From the NCBI GenBank assembly GCA_031177845.1, contig JAPSGG010000105.1, positions 1-6,142 on the forward strand: a stretch of 6,142 nucleotides of DNA, read 5' to 3'. The position numbers and the translations under genes were made by a program. This DNA is from Chromatiales bacterium (GTDB lineage Bacteria; Pseudomonadota; Gammaproteobacteria; JACCYU01). Each line of letters begins with the position of its first letter. Within the stretch, counting starts at the first letter, position 1. This document shows positions 1-6,139 of the stretch, one piece after another. Below the pieces are notes generated by a model. That model had not been told where the DNA came from and searched no databases. It saw only the letters and a program-made list of their open reading frames with translations.

Positions 1-2
1 CT

Positions 3-230
3 GATAATGTCTTCGAGGCTTGGCAGCAGGCCACGCAGAAGACCTTGCAAACGCAGGCGGAGTGGATATCGAGCCTGCTCTCCGCCGGCGCCAAGGTGGG
101 TGAGGAGATCGCGTCCGTGAAGGGGACTAGCCATAACGGCGCGCAGGCCGCTCAAGAGGCGGCGGAAGGCGCCAAGAAGGCGACTTCGGCCGCCGCCAAG
201 GGTGCCGAGGGCCGGCGCGGAACGGCCTGA
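3..230 (+). CDS. Phasin-like PHA granule protein, C-terminal part (5' end outside the window)
   Basis: The frame is open from the window edge and ends at TGA 228-230, giving 75 residues that begin DNVFEAWQQATQKTLQTQ. The first part is an amphipathic helix rich in Gln, Trp and Ala. It is followed by an Ala/Lys/Glu-rich low-complexity tail with repeated Ala-Ala pairs and no aromatic residues. This helix-plus-Ala-rich-tail pattern is typical of small phasins, amphipathic proteins that coat PHA granules, limit their size and recruit PHA enzymes. The convergent phaC gene about 200 bases downstream strongly supports the call. A TTG at 45-47 could formally start a 61-residue ORF, but the frame clearly continues upstream, so I treat this as the tail of a longer gene. 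The phasin assignment rests on composition and context, because the N-terminal domain is not in the window. Confidence 0.72.
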   Translation, partial: DNVFEAWQQATQKTLQTQAEWISSLLSAGAKVGEEIASVKGTSHNGAQAAQEAAEGAKKATSAAAKGAEGRRGTA

Positions 231-243
231 GCGAAAAGGCGTT

Positions 244-273
244 AACCACAGAGGACACAGAGAGCGCAGAGAA
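244..273 (-). repeat. Dispersed CTCTGTG-type repeat, copy A (left inverted arm)
   Basis: The plus strand reads AACCACAGAGGACACAGAG and continues into GCGCAGAG. Its reverse complement has the form CTCTG..CTCTGTG..CCTCTGTGGTTAA. Positions 246-271 pair with 326-351 at 20 of 26 positions, so A and B form an imperfect inverted repeat with a 54-base loop. From memory, very similar CTCTGTGTNCTCTGTGCCTCTGTGGTTAA-like sequences are dispersed in many environmental bacterial genomes. It lies between the ends of two convergent genes and might fold at the end of their transcripts, but no T-run follows closely. Confidence 0.6.
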
Positions 274-325
274 ATCTATTGCTCAAGCAAGGTATGGTTT
301 CAAGAATTTCAGTTGATTCATCACA

Positions 326-351
326 CTCTGTGTGCTCCGTGGCCTCTGGGG
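326..351 (+). repeat. Dispersed CTCTGTG-type repeat, copy B (right inverted arm)
   Basis: This copy reads CTCTGTGTGCTCCGTGGCC followed by TCTGGGG. It is the inverted partner of copy A and has the same orientation as copy C near 5239. It is slightly more diverged at the right end, with GGGGCGC where copy A has TGGTTAAC. It lies 80 bases from the stop codon of phaC, in the convergent phasin/phaC gap. Confidence 0.55.
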
Positions 352-431
352 CGCATTTGAAATAAAAGAGCAGGGCGTCGGGGAAAGGACTCCCAATCGA
401 CAGAGTCATTCCTGAGGGCCGTTACAAGTCA

Positions 432-2096
432 CTAGCTTTCCAGCACGTAGTTGCCTGGGGCGGGTACGAGTGGCGGATGTTGTTCGTTGCCTACGGGCCG
501 TGACGACCGTAGCTCACCGCACTGTGGCTTGAGCCACGCCACCCAGTCCGCCCACCACGAGTTCTGCGTCTTATCGATTTGCGCGAGCCAGGCATCAGGG
601 TCGCAATGGCCTGTTGCGTCACCCACCCAGTACCGGCGTTTGGGTGGATCGGTGGGCGGGCTCACTACCCCCATGATGTGGCCCGAAGTCGCGAGCGCAA
701 AGCGCACCGGTCCTCTCGCCAGTGAGCAGATCTTGAAGGCGGATCTCCATGGGGCGATATGATCCTGCTCCGTGCCGATGCCATACAGCGGCTGCGTGAT
801 GAGAGACAGATCTATAGGGCGCCCGCCCAGCGTGACGCCATCCGCTTGCACCAGTTTGTTGCGCAGATAGAACTCGCGCAGATAGAACGAGTGCATGGCC
901 TGAGGCAGGCGGGTGGAATCGATGTTCCAATACAGCACGTCGAAGGGCGGCGGCGACTCGCCTAGCAGATAGTTGTGTACCCAGTAGTGCCAGATCAGGC
1001 TGTTAGAGCGTAAGGCGCGAAATGAGGCTGCCATATCGCGGCCGTCGAGGTAACCCTGATGCGCCATGAGGTCGTCGATCGCATTGAGGCTGTCCTCATC
1101 CATGAACACCTCAATATTGCCCGGTTCAGAAAAGTCGATGAGGGTCGTCAGCAGCGTGACATGCGCCACCGGTGTTTGCGTCCCTTGATCCTGCGCGCGG
1201 TTCAGCCAAGCGGTGAGCGCCGCAACGATGGTGCCGCCGATGCAATAGCCGGCCAGATGCACCTGCGGAACACCACAGATCTCGCGCGCGGCGTTCACCG
1301 ACTCTAGCACGCCTCTCAGCATGTAGTCATCGAAGGTGGTGGTGCGCATGTCCGCGCCCGGATTCTTCCAACTGGTTACGAAGACGGTTAAGCCCTGTCC
1401 GACCAGATATCGCACCAAGCTCTTCTCCTCGTTGATGTCTAGGATGTAATACTTGTTGATCCAGGGTGCGACGATCACGATTGGTATCGCGTGCACCTTA
1501 TCGGTGGTGGGCGTGTACTGGATCAGCTCGACCAACTCGTTGCGGTACACTACCGCACCCGGGGTAGTCGCGATATTCACACCTACTTCAAACGCGTCTT
1601 CATCGACCATGCTGACCTTGCCCTCAGCCACATCGGCGACGAAATTGAGCCATCCGTCAACCACGCTTTGGCCGCCGGTTTGAAGCGCGCGCATCATGGC
1701 CTCCGGATTGGTGAGTAAGAAATTGCTCGGCGCCACTGCATTGAGAAACTCGCGCGTCCAAAACGCCGCCTTGCGCTTGGTCTTCTCCGGTACGTCCGGG
1801 GTCTTATAGATCGCGTCCTCTAGCCAGCGTGTGTACAAGAGATAGATTTCCTTCAGCGTGTCGAGATACGGATTCTGCCTCCAGAGCGGATTTTGAAACC
1901 GTTCGTCGTAGGCTACCGGGGGGATCATATCATCGTGCGTGGCTTGTCCCGCCATCCGTTGCCATACGGAGAGCGCCAAGGCGCGCGCGCCCAATCGCAT
2001 CATCTCTTCCGTCCACTGGTGGGGCTGAGCCAGCCACGCCTTCTGCACTTCCCGGCAGGCGGCGGTGATACCGAAAGGGTCGAAAGGTCTATACAT
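432..2096 (-). CDS. phaC: Class I poly(3-hydroxyalkanoate) synthase PhaC
   Basis: PhaC polymerises (R)-3-hydroxyacyl-CoA, typically 3-hydroxybutyryl-CoA, into polyester with release of CoA at the granule surface. The 554-residue product carries the full signature. Residues about 1-200 match the PhaC N-terminal domain. The conserved block APWINKYYILD is at 210-220. The modified lipase box GYCIGG is at 283-288, with Cys285 replacing the usual lipase Ser. The acid is Asp445 in GTEQDHIAPW, and the base is His473 in SGHIMGVVSPP. The C-terminus ends PAPGNYVLES, like the PAPGxYV ending of other class I synthases, so the 3' end is intact. Length is slightly below the 589 residues of the Cupriavidus enzyme, with the difference mainly at the N-terminus. 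The ATG at 2096-2094 is the first in this frame after an upstream stop near 2157-2159, and it is preceded by GGGGA a few bases away. The partner subunits PhaE or PhaR of class III/IV synthases are not present, in line with class I. Confidence 0.97.
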   Translation of the reverse strand: MYRPFDPFGITAACREVQKAWLAQPHQWTEEMMRLGARALALSVWQRMAGQATHDDMIPPVAYDERFQNPLWRQNPYLDTLKEIYLLYTRWLEDAIYKTPDVPEKTKRKAAFWTREFLNAVAPSNFLLTNPEAMMRALQTGGQSVVDGWLNFVADVAEGKVSMVDEDAFEVGVNIATTPGAVVYRNELVELIQYTPTTDKVHAIPIVIVAPWINKYYILDINEEKSLVRYLVGQGLTVFVTSWKNPGADMRTTTFDDYMLRGVLESVNAAREICGVPQVHLAGYCIGGTIVAALTAWLNRAQDQGTQTPVAHVTLLTTLIDFSEPGNIEVFMDEDSLNAIDDLMAHQGYLDGRDMAASFRALRSNSLIWHYWVHNYLLGESPPPFDVLYWNIDSTRLPQAMHSFYLREFYLRNKLVQADGVTLGGRPIDLSLITQPLYGIGTEQDHIAPWRSAFKICSLARGPVRFALATSGHIMGVVSPPTDPPKRRYWVGDATGHCDPDAWLAQIDKTQNSWWADWVAWLKPQCGELRSSRPVGNEQHPPLVPAPGNYVLES

Positions 2097-2146
2097 GATA
2101 TTCCCCGAGCGTCGCCCGCGGTCGATCGGGTGCGAGGCCGCGTGGC

Positions 2147-2159
2147 TTGCAGTGCATTA
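2147..2159. promoter_or_regulatory. Candidate operator 1, TGCA-G-TGCA odd palindrome upstream of phaC
   Basis: The site reads TTGCAGTGCATTA. Its core at 2148-2156 is two TGCA half-sites around one base, centred about 55 bases upstream of the phaC start codon, where a repressor or polymerase site would be expected. A 12-of-13 match lies at 2290-2302. From memory, the PHA regulator PhaR of alphaproteobacteria recognises TGC-rich sites with a core TGC-R-N-Y-GCA, which this fits. No phaR gene is in the window, so the binding protein is inferred. Confidence 0.4.
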
Positions 2160-2289
2160 ACTAAGGGCCTGTGTTTCAGGAACGACGATCAGTCGCAACT
2201 ATGACACAAAAGTTATTGATATGTTCATGCCAGTGCCATCGGTAACACGAGTTGAGTTGCGGGAATGCCGAAGAATACGGCAATCGATA

Positions 2290-2302
2290 TTGCACTGCAT
2301 TA
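2290..2302. promoter_or_regulatory. Candidate operator 2, TGCA-C-TGCA odd palindrome in the divergent region
   Basis: The site reads TTGCACTGCATTA and differs from operator 1 only at the central base. The two cores are exact reverse complements of each other. It lies 143 bases from operator 1 and about 150 bases upstream of the first PAS gene. It could serve either promoter, or pair with operator 1 by looping. I found no third TGCRNYGCA core elsewhere in the window by eye. Confidence 0.38.
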
Positions 2303-2353
2303 CGGGTTATTACGTACGTAGCCGCACGAATAGCGCCTACTCGCTGCATGTCT

Positions 2354-2359
2354 TATAAA
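2354..2359 (+). promoter_or_regulatory. Possible -10 element for the first PAS gene
   Basis: TATAAA stands in an AT-rich patch about 80 bases upstream of the PAS gene start. It resembles a sigma-70 -10 box. No good TTGACA-like -35 is found 16-18 bases upstream (TAGCGC at 2331-2336), so an activator or another start site is possible. The rest of the divergent region from 2097 to 2439 holds the two TGCANTGCA sites, a small hairpin (TGCCG 2266-2270 with CGGCA 2278-2282) and the palindrome TACGTACGTA at 2311-2320. It holds no convincing gene. Confidence 0.2.
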
Positions 2360-2439
2360 TAGACTGACTCTCTGCCACACGGAGGTGGCGTCCGATTCTT
2401 TACTTATTGTGCTTTGACTGCGTTCCACGGAGTACCGCC

Positions 2440-2934
2440 ATGCATCCGATACCCAATGTCGGCAACGATCGGTTGACCTTCGACTCAATGCTCGCGCACG
2501 GCGCCGTCCAGGGATTGTCCGAGTCGATTGACGACGCGAAGATTCTCACCGACATAGCGGGCAGGATTCAATACATGAATCTGGCCGCGGAACAGCTAAT
2601 CGGTATTCGTTTCGAACAGACACGCGGGCGCCCGTTGAACACGCGCGGTTTGCCCTATACCGATTTCTTTAATCTCATCGACGAGGTCAGCCAGAAATCC
2701 CTCAACGGCTTGGTCGCCGCATGCATCGCGAACGACGAGACCCTCACGCTAGGCAATAAGGTTGCCTTGGTCAACAGCGAAGGTGAACAAATCCCCATTG
2801 GCGGTTCGATCTCGCCGATGCGGGTCGAAGGCTTCGGCACCATTGGAGCCATCATGGCCTTCCGCGACGCGACCGCCACGCGGCATCTGATGGGCCGCGT
2901 CTTCGATCTGCCCATAAGCCACGTTGCGCTCTGA
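2440..2934 (+). CDS. Stand-alone PAS domain protein 1
   Basis: The product has 164 residues and is almost entirely one PAS fold, a small sensory domain that binds ligands or partners. The N-terminal PAS pattern is clear at about 34-63: KILTDIAGRIQYMNLAAEQL followed by IG and then QTRGR. The core strand EGEQIPIGGSISP (114-126) and the closing strand GTIGAIMAFRDATATRHL (133-150) follow. In most relatives such a PAS is followed by a GGDEF, EAL or kinase module. Here only 14 residues follow and then a stop, so no output domain is encoded, nor a signal peptide or membrane segment. The ATG at 2440 has GGAG at 2429-2432, seven bases upstream. A TTG at 2407 would add 11 residues but lacks such a site. 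The gene is divergent from phaC and shares its upstream region. The ligand is unknown, and a role as a trans-acting sensor subunit is an inference. Confidence 0.8.
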   Translation: MHPIPNVGNDRLTFDSMLAHGAVQGLSESIDDAKILTDIAGRIQYMNLAAEQLIGIRFEQTRGRPLNTRGLPYTDFFNLIDEVSQKSLNGLVAACIANDETLTLGNKVALVNSEGEQIPIGGSISPMRVEGFGTIGAIMAFRDATATRHLMGRVFDLPISHVAL

Positions 2935-3414
2935 AGCTGCAAGCATGCTACAGGAGAATGATGCTTTTTATCAAGATGATGAAAGGAGGGATGATGGAAG
3001 CGGGCATTGGATGCGCCTGGGATGTTGATACCTACGCCGTGCCACGCACACGCGGAGGACATCGCGAGGCACCCCACCCCGACTCAAAGTTAGGCAAGTC
3101 GGCCGCGGATGCTAGCGAAACGCACCAGGCCAAGTCTTCGCGCGAATTGCGGCCTCGCGGCCAACCTGACCATGTCGGCGAGCGGCGCAAGCTGCAAGCG
3201 GAAGAGGACTGCGTGGTGTTGTTGTGCCGCGACTGAAGCAGTCTTGACGAGTACCTATGGCTCGCGTTTTCGTTGCCGCGGTAAGCGGCGGTTGAGCCCT
3301 GAGGCCATCACCGCTCTCCTGCGGAAGCGCGCCTGCCAACGCGTTTGCCATCGGGCCATGCGGTATCGCGCGTTCAAATAGCAAGATCAACTCGGTCCGA
3401 TTGGAGAGATTGCG
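2935..3414. other. 480-base gap between the two PAS genes, no firm gene
   Basis: This stretch has two strong ribosome-binding-like motifs near its left end (AGGAG 2952-2956 and AAAGGAGGG 2982-2990), both followed closely by ATG codons. They open one reading frame, listed separately. In the middle, around 3205-3250, the translation contains DCVVLLCRD, and after a one-base shift it continues as ATEAVL. This resembles the closing strand of a PAS domain such as VVLVFRDVTEA, so a relic of a third PAS copy is possible. A perfect five-base hairpin (GCCGC 3275-3279, GCGGC 3285-3289) has no T-tail. Nothing else is recognised. Confidence 0.4.
2961..3236 (+). CDS. Doubtful small ORF between the PAS genes
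   Basis: This frame would encode about 91 residues, starting at ATG 2961 with AGGAG at 2952-2956. An adjacent in-frame ATG at 2958 and others at 2991 and 2994 follow a second purine-rich motif. The N-terminus is Met-rich (MLFIKMMKGGMMEAG). The remainder is charged and unstructured-looking, with no domain I recognise. It ends in VVLLCRD, like the final PAS strand, just before the stop. Third-position GC is moderately high, which is compatible with coding but also with the background of this genome. It may be a real small protein, a decayed PAS gene, or chance. I favour the last two. Confidence 0.2.
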   Translation: MLFIKMMKGGMMEAGIGCAWDVDTYAVPRTRGGHREAPHPDSKLGKSAADASETHQAKSSRELRPRGQPDHVGERRKLQAEEDCVVLLCRD

Positions 3415-3924
3415 ATGATTTCAGCAGGGCAGGAGGCCGCTTGCAATCGCGAAGCGCAGGGCACTTCAGACGCGTTCGACATCGCGGGGAGCGCGCTCGA
3501 ATCGGTCGCCACAGGGCTCGTCGTCACGGACCTTTCGGGCCACATCCGCTATATCAATCTTCTCGCAAGCAAGATGCTGGGGCGCGGTCTCGCCCAGGCG
3601 CGTGGCCTGGCATGGCGCGAATGCCTGCGCCTCGTCGATGCACGCACGCGCGAGCCGATCATGGATCCGATAGGGGCATGCCTCATCTCCGGCCAGACTA
3701 CGTGGCTTGGCGGGCATATCCTGCTCATAGATGCGCATGGCGCGGAGATCCCCGTCGAAGTTTCGGTGGCGCCGTTCTGCTGGCTTGACGATGACGTATC
3801 CGGCGCCGTGCTAATGTTGCGCGACGCGACACGCGGCGAGAAATTGCTGCGGCAAAACTTCTGCCCGGGTATGCACGGCCCCTTAGCGCGCGACAGCGCG
3901 CTGGGGCAAGGCGACCGCGGGTAG
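3415..3924 (+). CDS. Stand-alone PAS domain protein 2
   Basis: The 169-residue product is a second PAS-only protein, clearly related to the one at 2440-2934. The shared pattern is TDL-SGHIRYINLLASKMLG at 38-56 (TDI-AGRIQYMNLAAEQLIG in the first), then Q-RG, then GAEIPVEVSVAP at 109-120, and SGAVLMLRDATRGEKLL at 129-145. The last 24 residues (QNFCPGMHGPLARDSALGQG and onward) match nothing I know. As in the first, no GGDEF, EAL, kinase, HTH, signal peptide or membrane segment is present. The ATG at 3415 has GGAGAG at 3403-3408, six bases upstream. The two genes look like a duplicated pair that diverged. The family fact is that PAS domains of this type usually sit before c-di-GMP or kinase modules. 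That these act alone, or feed another protein, is inferred. Confidence 0.78.
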   Translation: MISAGQEAACNREAQGTSDAFDIAGSALESVATGLVVTDLSGHIRYINLLASKMLGRGLAQARGLAWRECLRLVDARTREPIMDPIGACLISGQTTWLGGHILLIDAHGAEIPVEVSVAPFCWLDDDVSGAVLMLRDATRGEKLLRQNFCPGMHGPLARDSALGQGDRG

Positions 3925-4239
3925 CGCGGATCTCGAGAAGATGCGGTCACGATTGTTCTCGCTTTCGCCGGGCTGAAGCTTTCCGGCCCGCCGGGGTGCC
4001 ATATGCTGAACGCGATCGTCGTGCATGATTCCGCCGACGGCGCCGGATTGGTCTTCGCCCCTTGCTAAGCCGAGTCGCTGGTGGCTATCAGGAGCCTGCT
4101 GTGTGCGGCCGCCTGAAATCCTGCGAGTATGGGCATGGGAAAATAGTAGGCATTAACGACGCATTACACCAGTCTCTATTCGCTGTATCCATCATCTTAT
4201 CCATGCCAGGCCGTGCACCTGCCTTCTTTTGATGTTGTC
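3925..4239. other. 315-base stretch without a convincing gene
   Basis: In the frame of the preceding PAS gene the sequence stays open past its TAG for 47 codons, to TAA at 4066-4068. That translation has no recognisable domain. A weak inverted repeat (GCCGG 3967-3971, CCGGC 3983-3987) follows the PAS gene by about 40 bases but lacks a T-run. The right part, from about 4135, becomes AT-richer and may hold the promoter of the hydrolase gene. I see no clear -35/-10 pair. Confidence 0.4.
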
Positions 4240-5112
4240 ATGGCGGCCATGTTTGCCGCGATGACCCAAGTCCGCTCGCTCACTTCTGTACGCGCACCGC
4301 GCTGGAGAGTCCTATGGCTCGTCCTGGTGATTGTCCTGACGCCAGGCGTGGCGGGGGCCGAAACCCTAGTGCTCATCCAAGGCTTTCTCGGCAATGGGGA
4401 TGGCTGGCGTACCAGCGGAATCACCCATGTTCTGGAGCAAGCGGGCTGGCGCGATGCCGGTCATCTCAGCATCAAGCGGGGGCAGGTGCAATCGGACGAG
4501 CTGCCGGCAGCCGCCTTGAGGCGCTTTTACACCGTCGATTTGACCACCTACGCGCCATTGATGACGCAGGCGCGCATGCTCGATCGTTATGTCGATTTTG
4601 TGCGGGAGCGGCATCCTTACAGCGCACTAGTATTGGTCGGACACTCGGCCGGCGGGGTGCTGGCGCGCCTCTACATGGTGCAGCATGATGAGGAGCCATT
4701 TGCCGCTCTCGTTACCATTGCCAGCCCTCATCTCGGTACGCAGAGCGCCGAACTAGGCGTCGCGGCCGGAGAACAGGCGCTGGCCTGGCTGGCCGATCTC
4801 TTCGGCGAAGCGGCGCTGGACTTTCACTGGCGCCTCTTACGCGATCTGAGCAGAGAGCGGCCCGGCAATCTGCTCGGCTGGCTAAATTATCAGCCCCACC
4901 CGCCGGCGCTCTATACCTCCATTGTGCGCGAAGAGGGCGATCATTATGGCGGCTTAGGGGGCTTGCTGGTGCCGACTTGGAGCCAGGATATGAATCATGT
5001 GTATGCCCTGCGCGGCCGGGTCCACACGGTGACGGTATGCGGCGGCCATGGCTTGAGCGCCACTGATGGTCGCTTGCTGGTGGAAATACTCGAGCAACTG
5101 CAGCGCGTGTAA
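4240..5112 (+). CDS. Exported alpha/beta-hydrolase, lipase/esterase type
   Basis: The product, about 290 residues from ATG 4240, begins with a signal peptide: Arg-rich n-region (RAPRWR), hydrophobic core LWLVLVIVLTPG at about 25-36, and a likely cleavage after AGA near residue 40. The mature enzyme has the alpha/beta-hydrolase landmarks. LVLIQGFLGNGDGW (43-56) is the first core strand and oxyanion loop. VGHSAGG (133-139) is the nucleophile elbow with Ser136. TIASPHLGT (159-167) follows. LLVPTWSQDMN (242-252) probably carries or neighbours the catalytic acid (Asp250, or Asp234 in EEGDHYG). GGHG has His270. The layout resembles lipases and PGAP1-like esterases. It probably acts in the periplasm or outside the cell on an ester substrate that the sequence does not reveal. 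Start choice is uncertain: GTG 4213 and ATGs 4249 and 4261 share the frame, and none has a good ribosome-binding site. A shorter start still leaves a complete signal peptide. No triad residue is missing, so the gene looks intact. Confidence 0.85.
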   Translation: MAAMFAAMTQVRSLTSVRAPRWRVLWLVLVIVLTPGVAGAETLVLIQGFLGNGDGWRTSGITHVLEQAGWRDAGHLSIKRGQVQSDELPAAALRRFYTVDLTTYAPLMTQARMLDRYVDFVRERHPYSALVLVGHSAGGVLARLYMVQHDEEPFAALVTIASPHLGTQSAELGVAAGEQALAWLADLFGEAALDFHWRLLRDLSRERPGNLLGWLNYQPHPPALYTSIVREEGDHYGGLGGLLVPTWSQDMNHVYALRGRVHTVTVCGGHGLSATDGRLLVEILEQLQRV

Positions 5113-5238
5113 GGCATAGGGGCCGGCGGACTGGGCCTAAGGACTTAGAAGAACAGGGCAGCAACTCGCAAACCAATGATCAAGGTCTCGGCACCGACCG
5201 GTGTTCGCCAAAGCCCACATTCTACCCAGACCTCTGAC

Positions 5239-5270
5239 TCCCTGTGTGTTCTTTGTGCCTCTGCGTTAAT
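5239..5270 (+). repeat. Dispersed CTCTGTG-type repeat, copy C
   Basis: It reads CCCTGTGTGTTCTTTGTG then CCTCTGCGTTAAT, in the same orientation as copy B and opposite to copy A. It shares the CCTCTG-n-G-TTAA end with copy A. It abuts the broken hydrolase gene exactly where the start codon and ribosome-binding site of that gene would be expected. Confidence 0.55.
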
Positions 5271-6139
5271 CCTCTCGGAAGCTATTTCAACCTCGCACTG
5301 GCGGCTATATCGCTCGCCGCCTGTTCGCCTTTAACGCTACTCAACCTCGTGGTCCCGCGCACGGGCTATGAGGTCACGCACGATATCGCTTACGCCAGCT
5401 TCCCCGCCAACGCCTGGATATCTATACACCCACGAAGGCGCTCCTGCCCGCCCCGACTGTGGTGTTTATCTACGACGGCCGCTGGTCCGAGGGATCCAAG
5501 GCGCAGTATCGCTTCGTCGGTCAGGCGCTTGCTTCGCAAGGCTTCGTCGCAGTCATCGCCGACTACCGTCTTTACCCGGAGGTAAGATTTCCCACGTTTA
5601 TCGAGGATAGCGCCAAGGCCGTACGCTGGATCCTAGCGCACATCGGGCAGTATGGCGGCAATACAGGCTGCGTTTACTTGATGGGCCATTCCGCCAGTGC
5701 ATACATCGCGGCGATACTCACCCTCGATGAGCGCTATCTGCGCACGGCGAACGCGCCGCCCGACAGTGTATGCAGCATGATTGGCTTGGCCGGGCCGTAT
5801 GATTTTCTGCCACTGACCGCGCCGACCTCAAGAACATCTTCGCGCCAGCGGAGGATCTCGCGCGCCCGCAGCCAATTCATTTCGTGGACGGAGGCGAGCC
5901 CCTTTACTGCTGATAGCAGGCACGGCTGACAAGACTGTACGCCCAGCTAACTCAATCAATCTCGCACAGCCGGTGCGGGAGGCCGGTGGACAAGTGCGGT
6001 TGGTCGAGTACCCGGGGCGGGGCCACATCGGATACTGCTCGCCTTGGCCGCGCCACTACAGGTGCTGGCTCCGGTGCTTAAGGGTGTGGCGGAGTTTGTA
6101 AGAGCATGCAGCAGAGAGACGTCAACGCCCAAGCTATAA
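5271..6139 (+). pseudogene. Broken lipoprotein-type alpha/beta-hydrolase (esterase), four frameshifts
   Basis: One protein can be followed across three reading frames to the TAA at 6137-6139. It starts with a lipoprotein signal (NLALAAISLAAC, lipobox Cys codon 5322-5324), then VVPRTGYEVTHDIAYASF. After a one-base loss in CCCC 5402-5405 it continues as RQRLDIYTPTKALLPAPTVV and FIYDGRW. DYRLYPEVRFPTFIEDSAKA and MGHSASAYIAA (codons from about 5681) follow. A second loss near 5819-5820 leads to DLKNIFAPAEDLARPQPIHF and VDGGEP. A third, in CCCC 5899-5902, leads to LLLIAGTADKTVRPANSINL. After GRGHIG a fourth loss near 6032-6034 leads to LLALAAPLQVLAPVLKGVAE. Restored length would be roughly 285 residues. 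No ATG start is found. The nucleophile elbow reads GHSAS where relatives, from memory, have GHSAG. The oxyanion segment reads YDGRW rather than GGxW. These changes fit real decay. Two of the shifts fall in C4 runs, so sequencing error is an alternative for those. Confidence 0.82.

Noticed and set aside
361..407. Intrinsic terminator for phaC (GACTC/GAGTC stem with an A-rich plus-strand stretch at 361-368)
   Set aside because: The stem is five pairs with a ten-base loop, and the T-run on the minus strand lies about 20 bases beyond it, too far for a standard terminator.
1893..2204. 103-codon plus-strand frame over the phaC start region
   Set aside because: It overlaps the conserved PhaC N-terminus on the opposite strand. 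Its translation has no domain character.
2655..3077. 140-codon open frame on the minus strand across PAS gene 1
   Set aside because: It runs antisense to the PAS coding sequence, has no recognisable domain, and no plausible ribosome-binding site was evident.
3275..3289. GCCGC-GGTAA-GCGGC hairpin as a terminator
   Set aside because: The stem is only five pairs, no T-run follows, and no firm gene ends just upstream.
4712..5176. 154-codon open frame on the minus strand across the exported hydrolase
   Set aside because: It is antisense to a gene with a clear signal peptide and catalytic motifs. Its Arg/Ser/Pro-rich translation is typical of a shadow frame in GC-rich DNA.
5459..5929. A separate intact 156-residue hydrolase starting at GTG 5459
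   Set aside because: It lacks the first core strands and the catalytic His, and its last 37 or so residues are out of frame with the homologous sequence. It is the middle segment of the frameshifted esterase.
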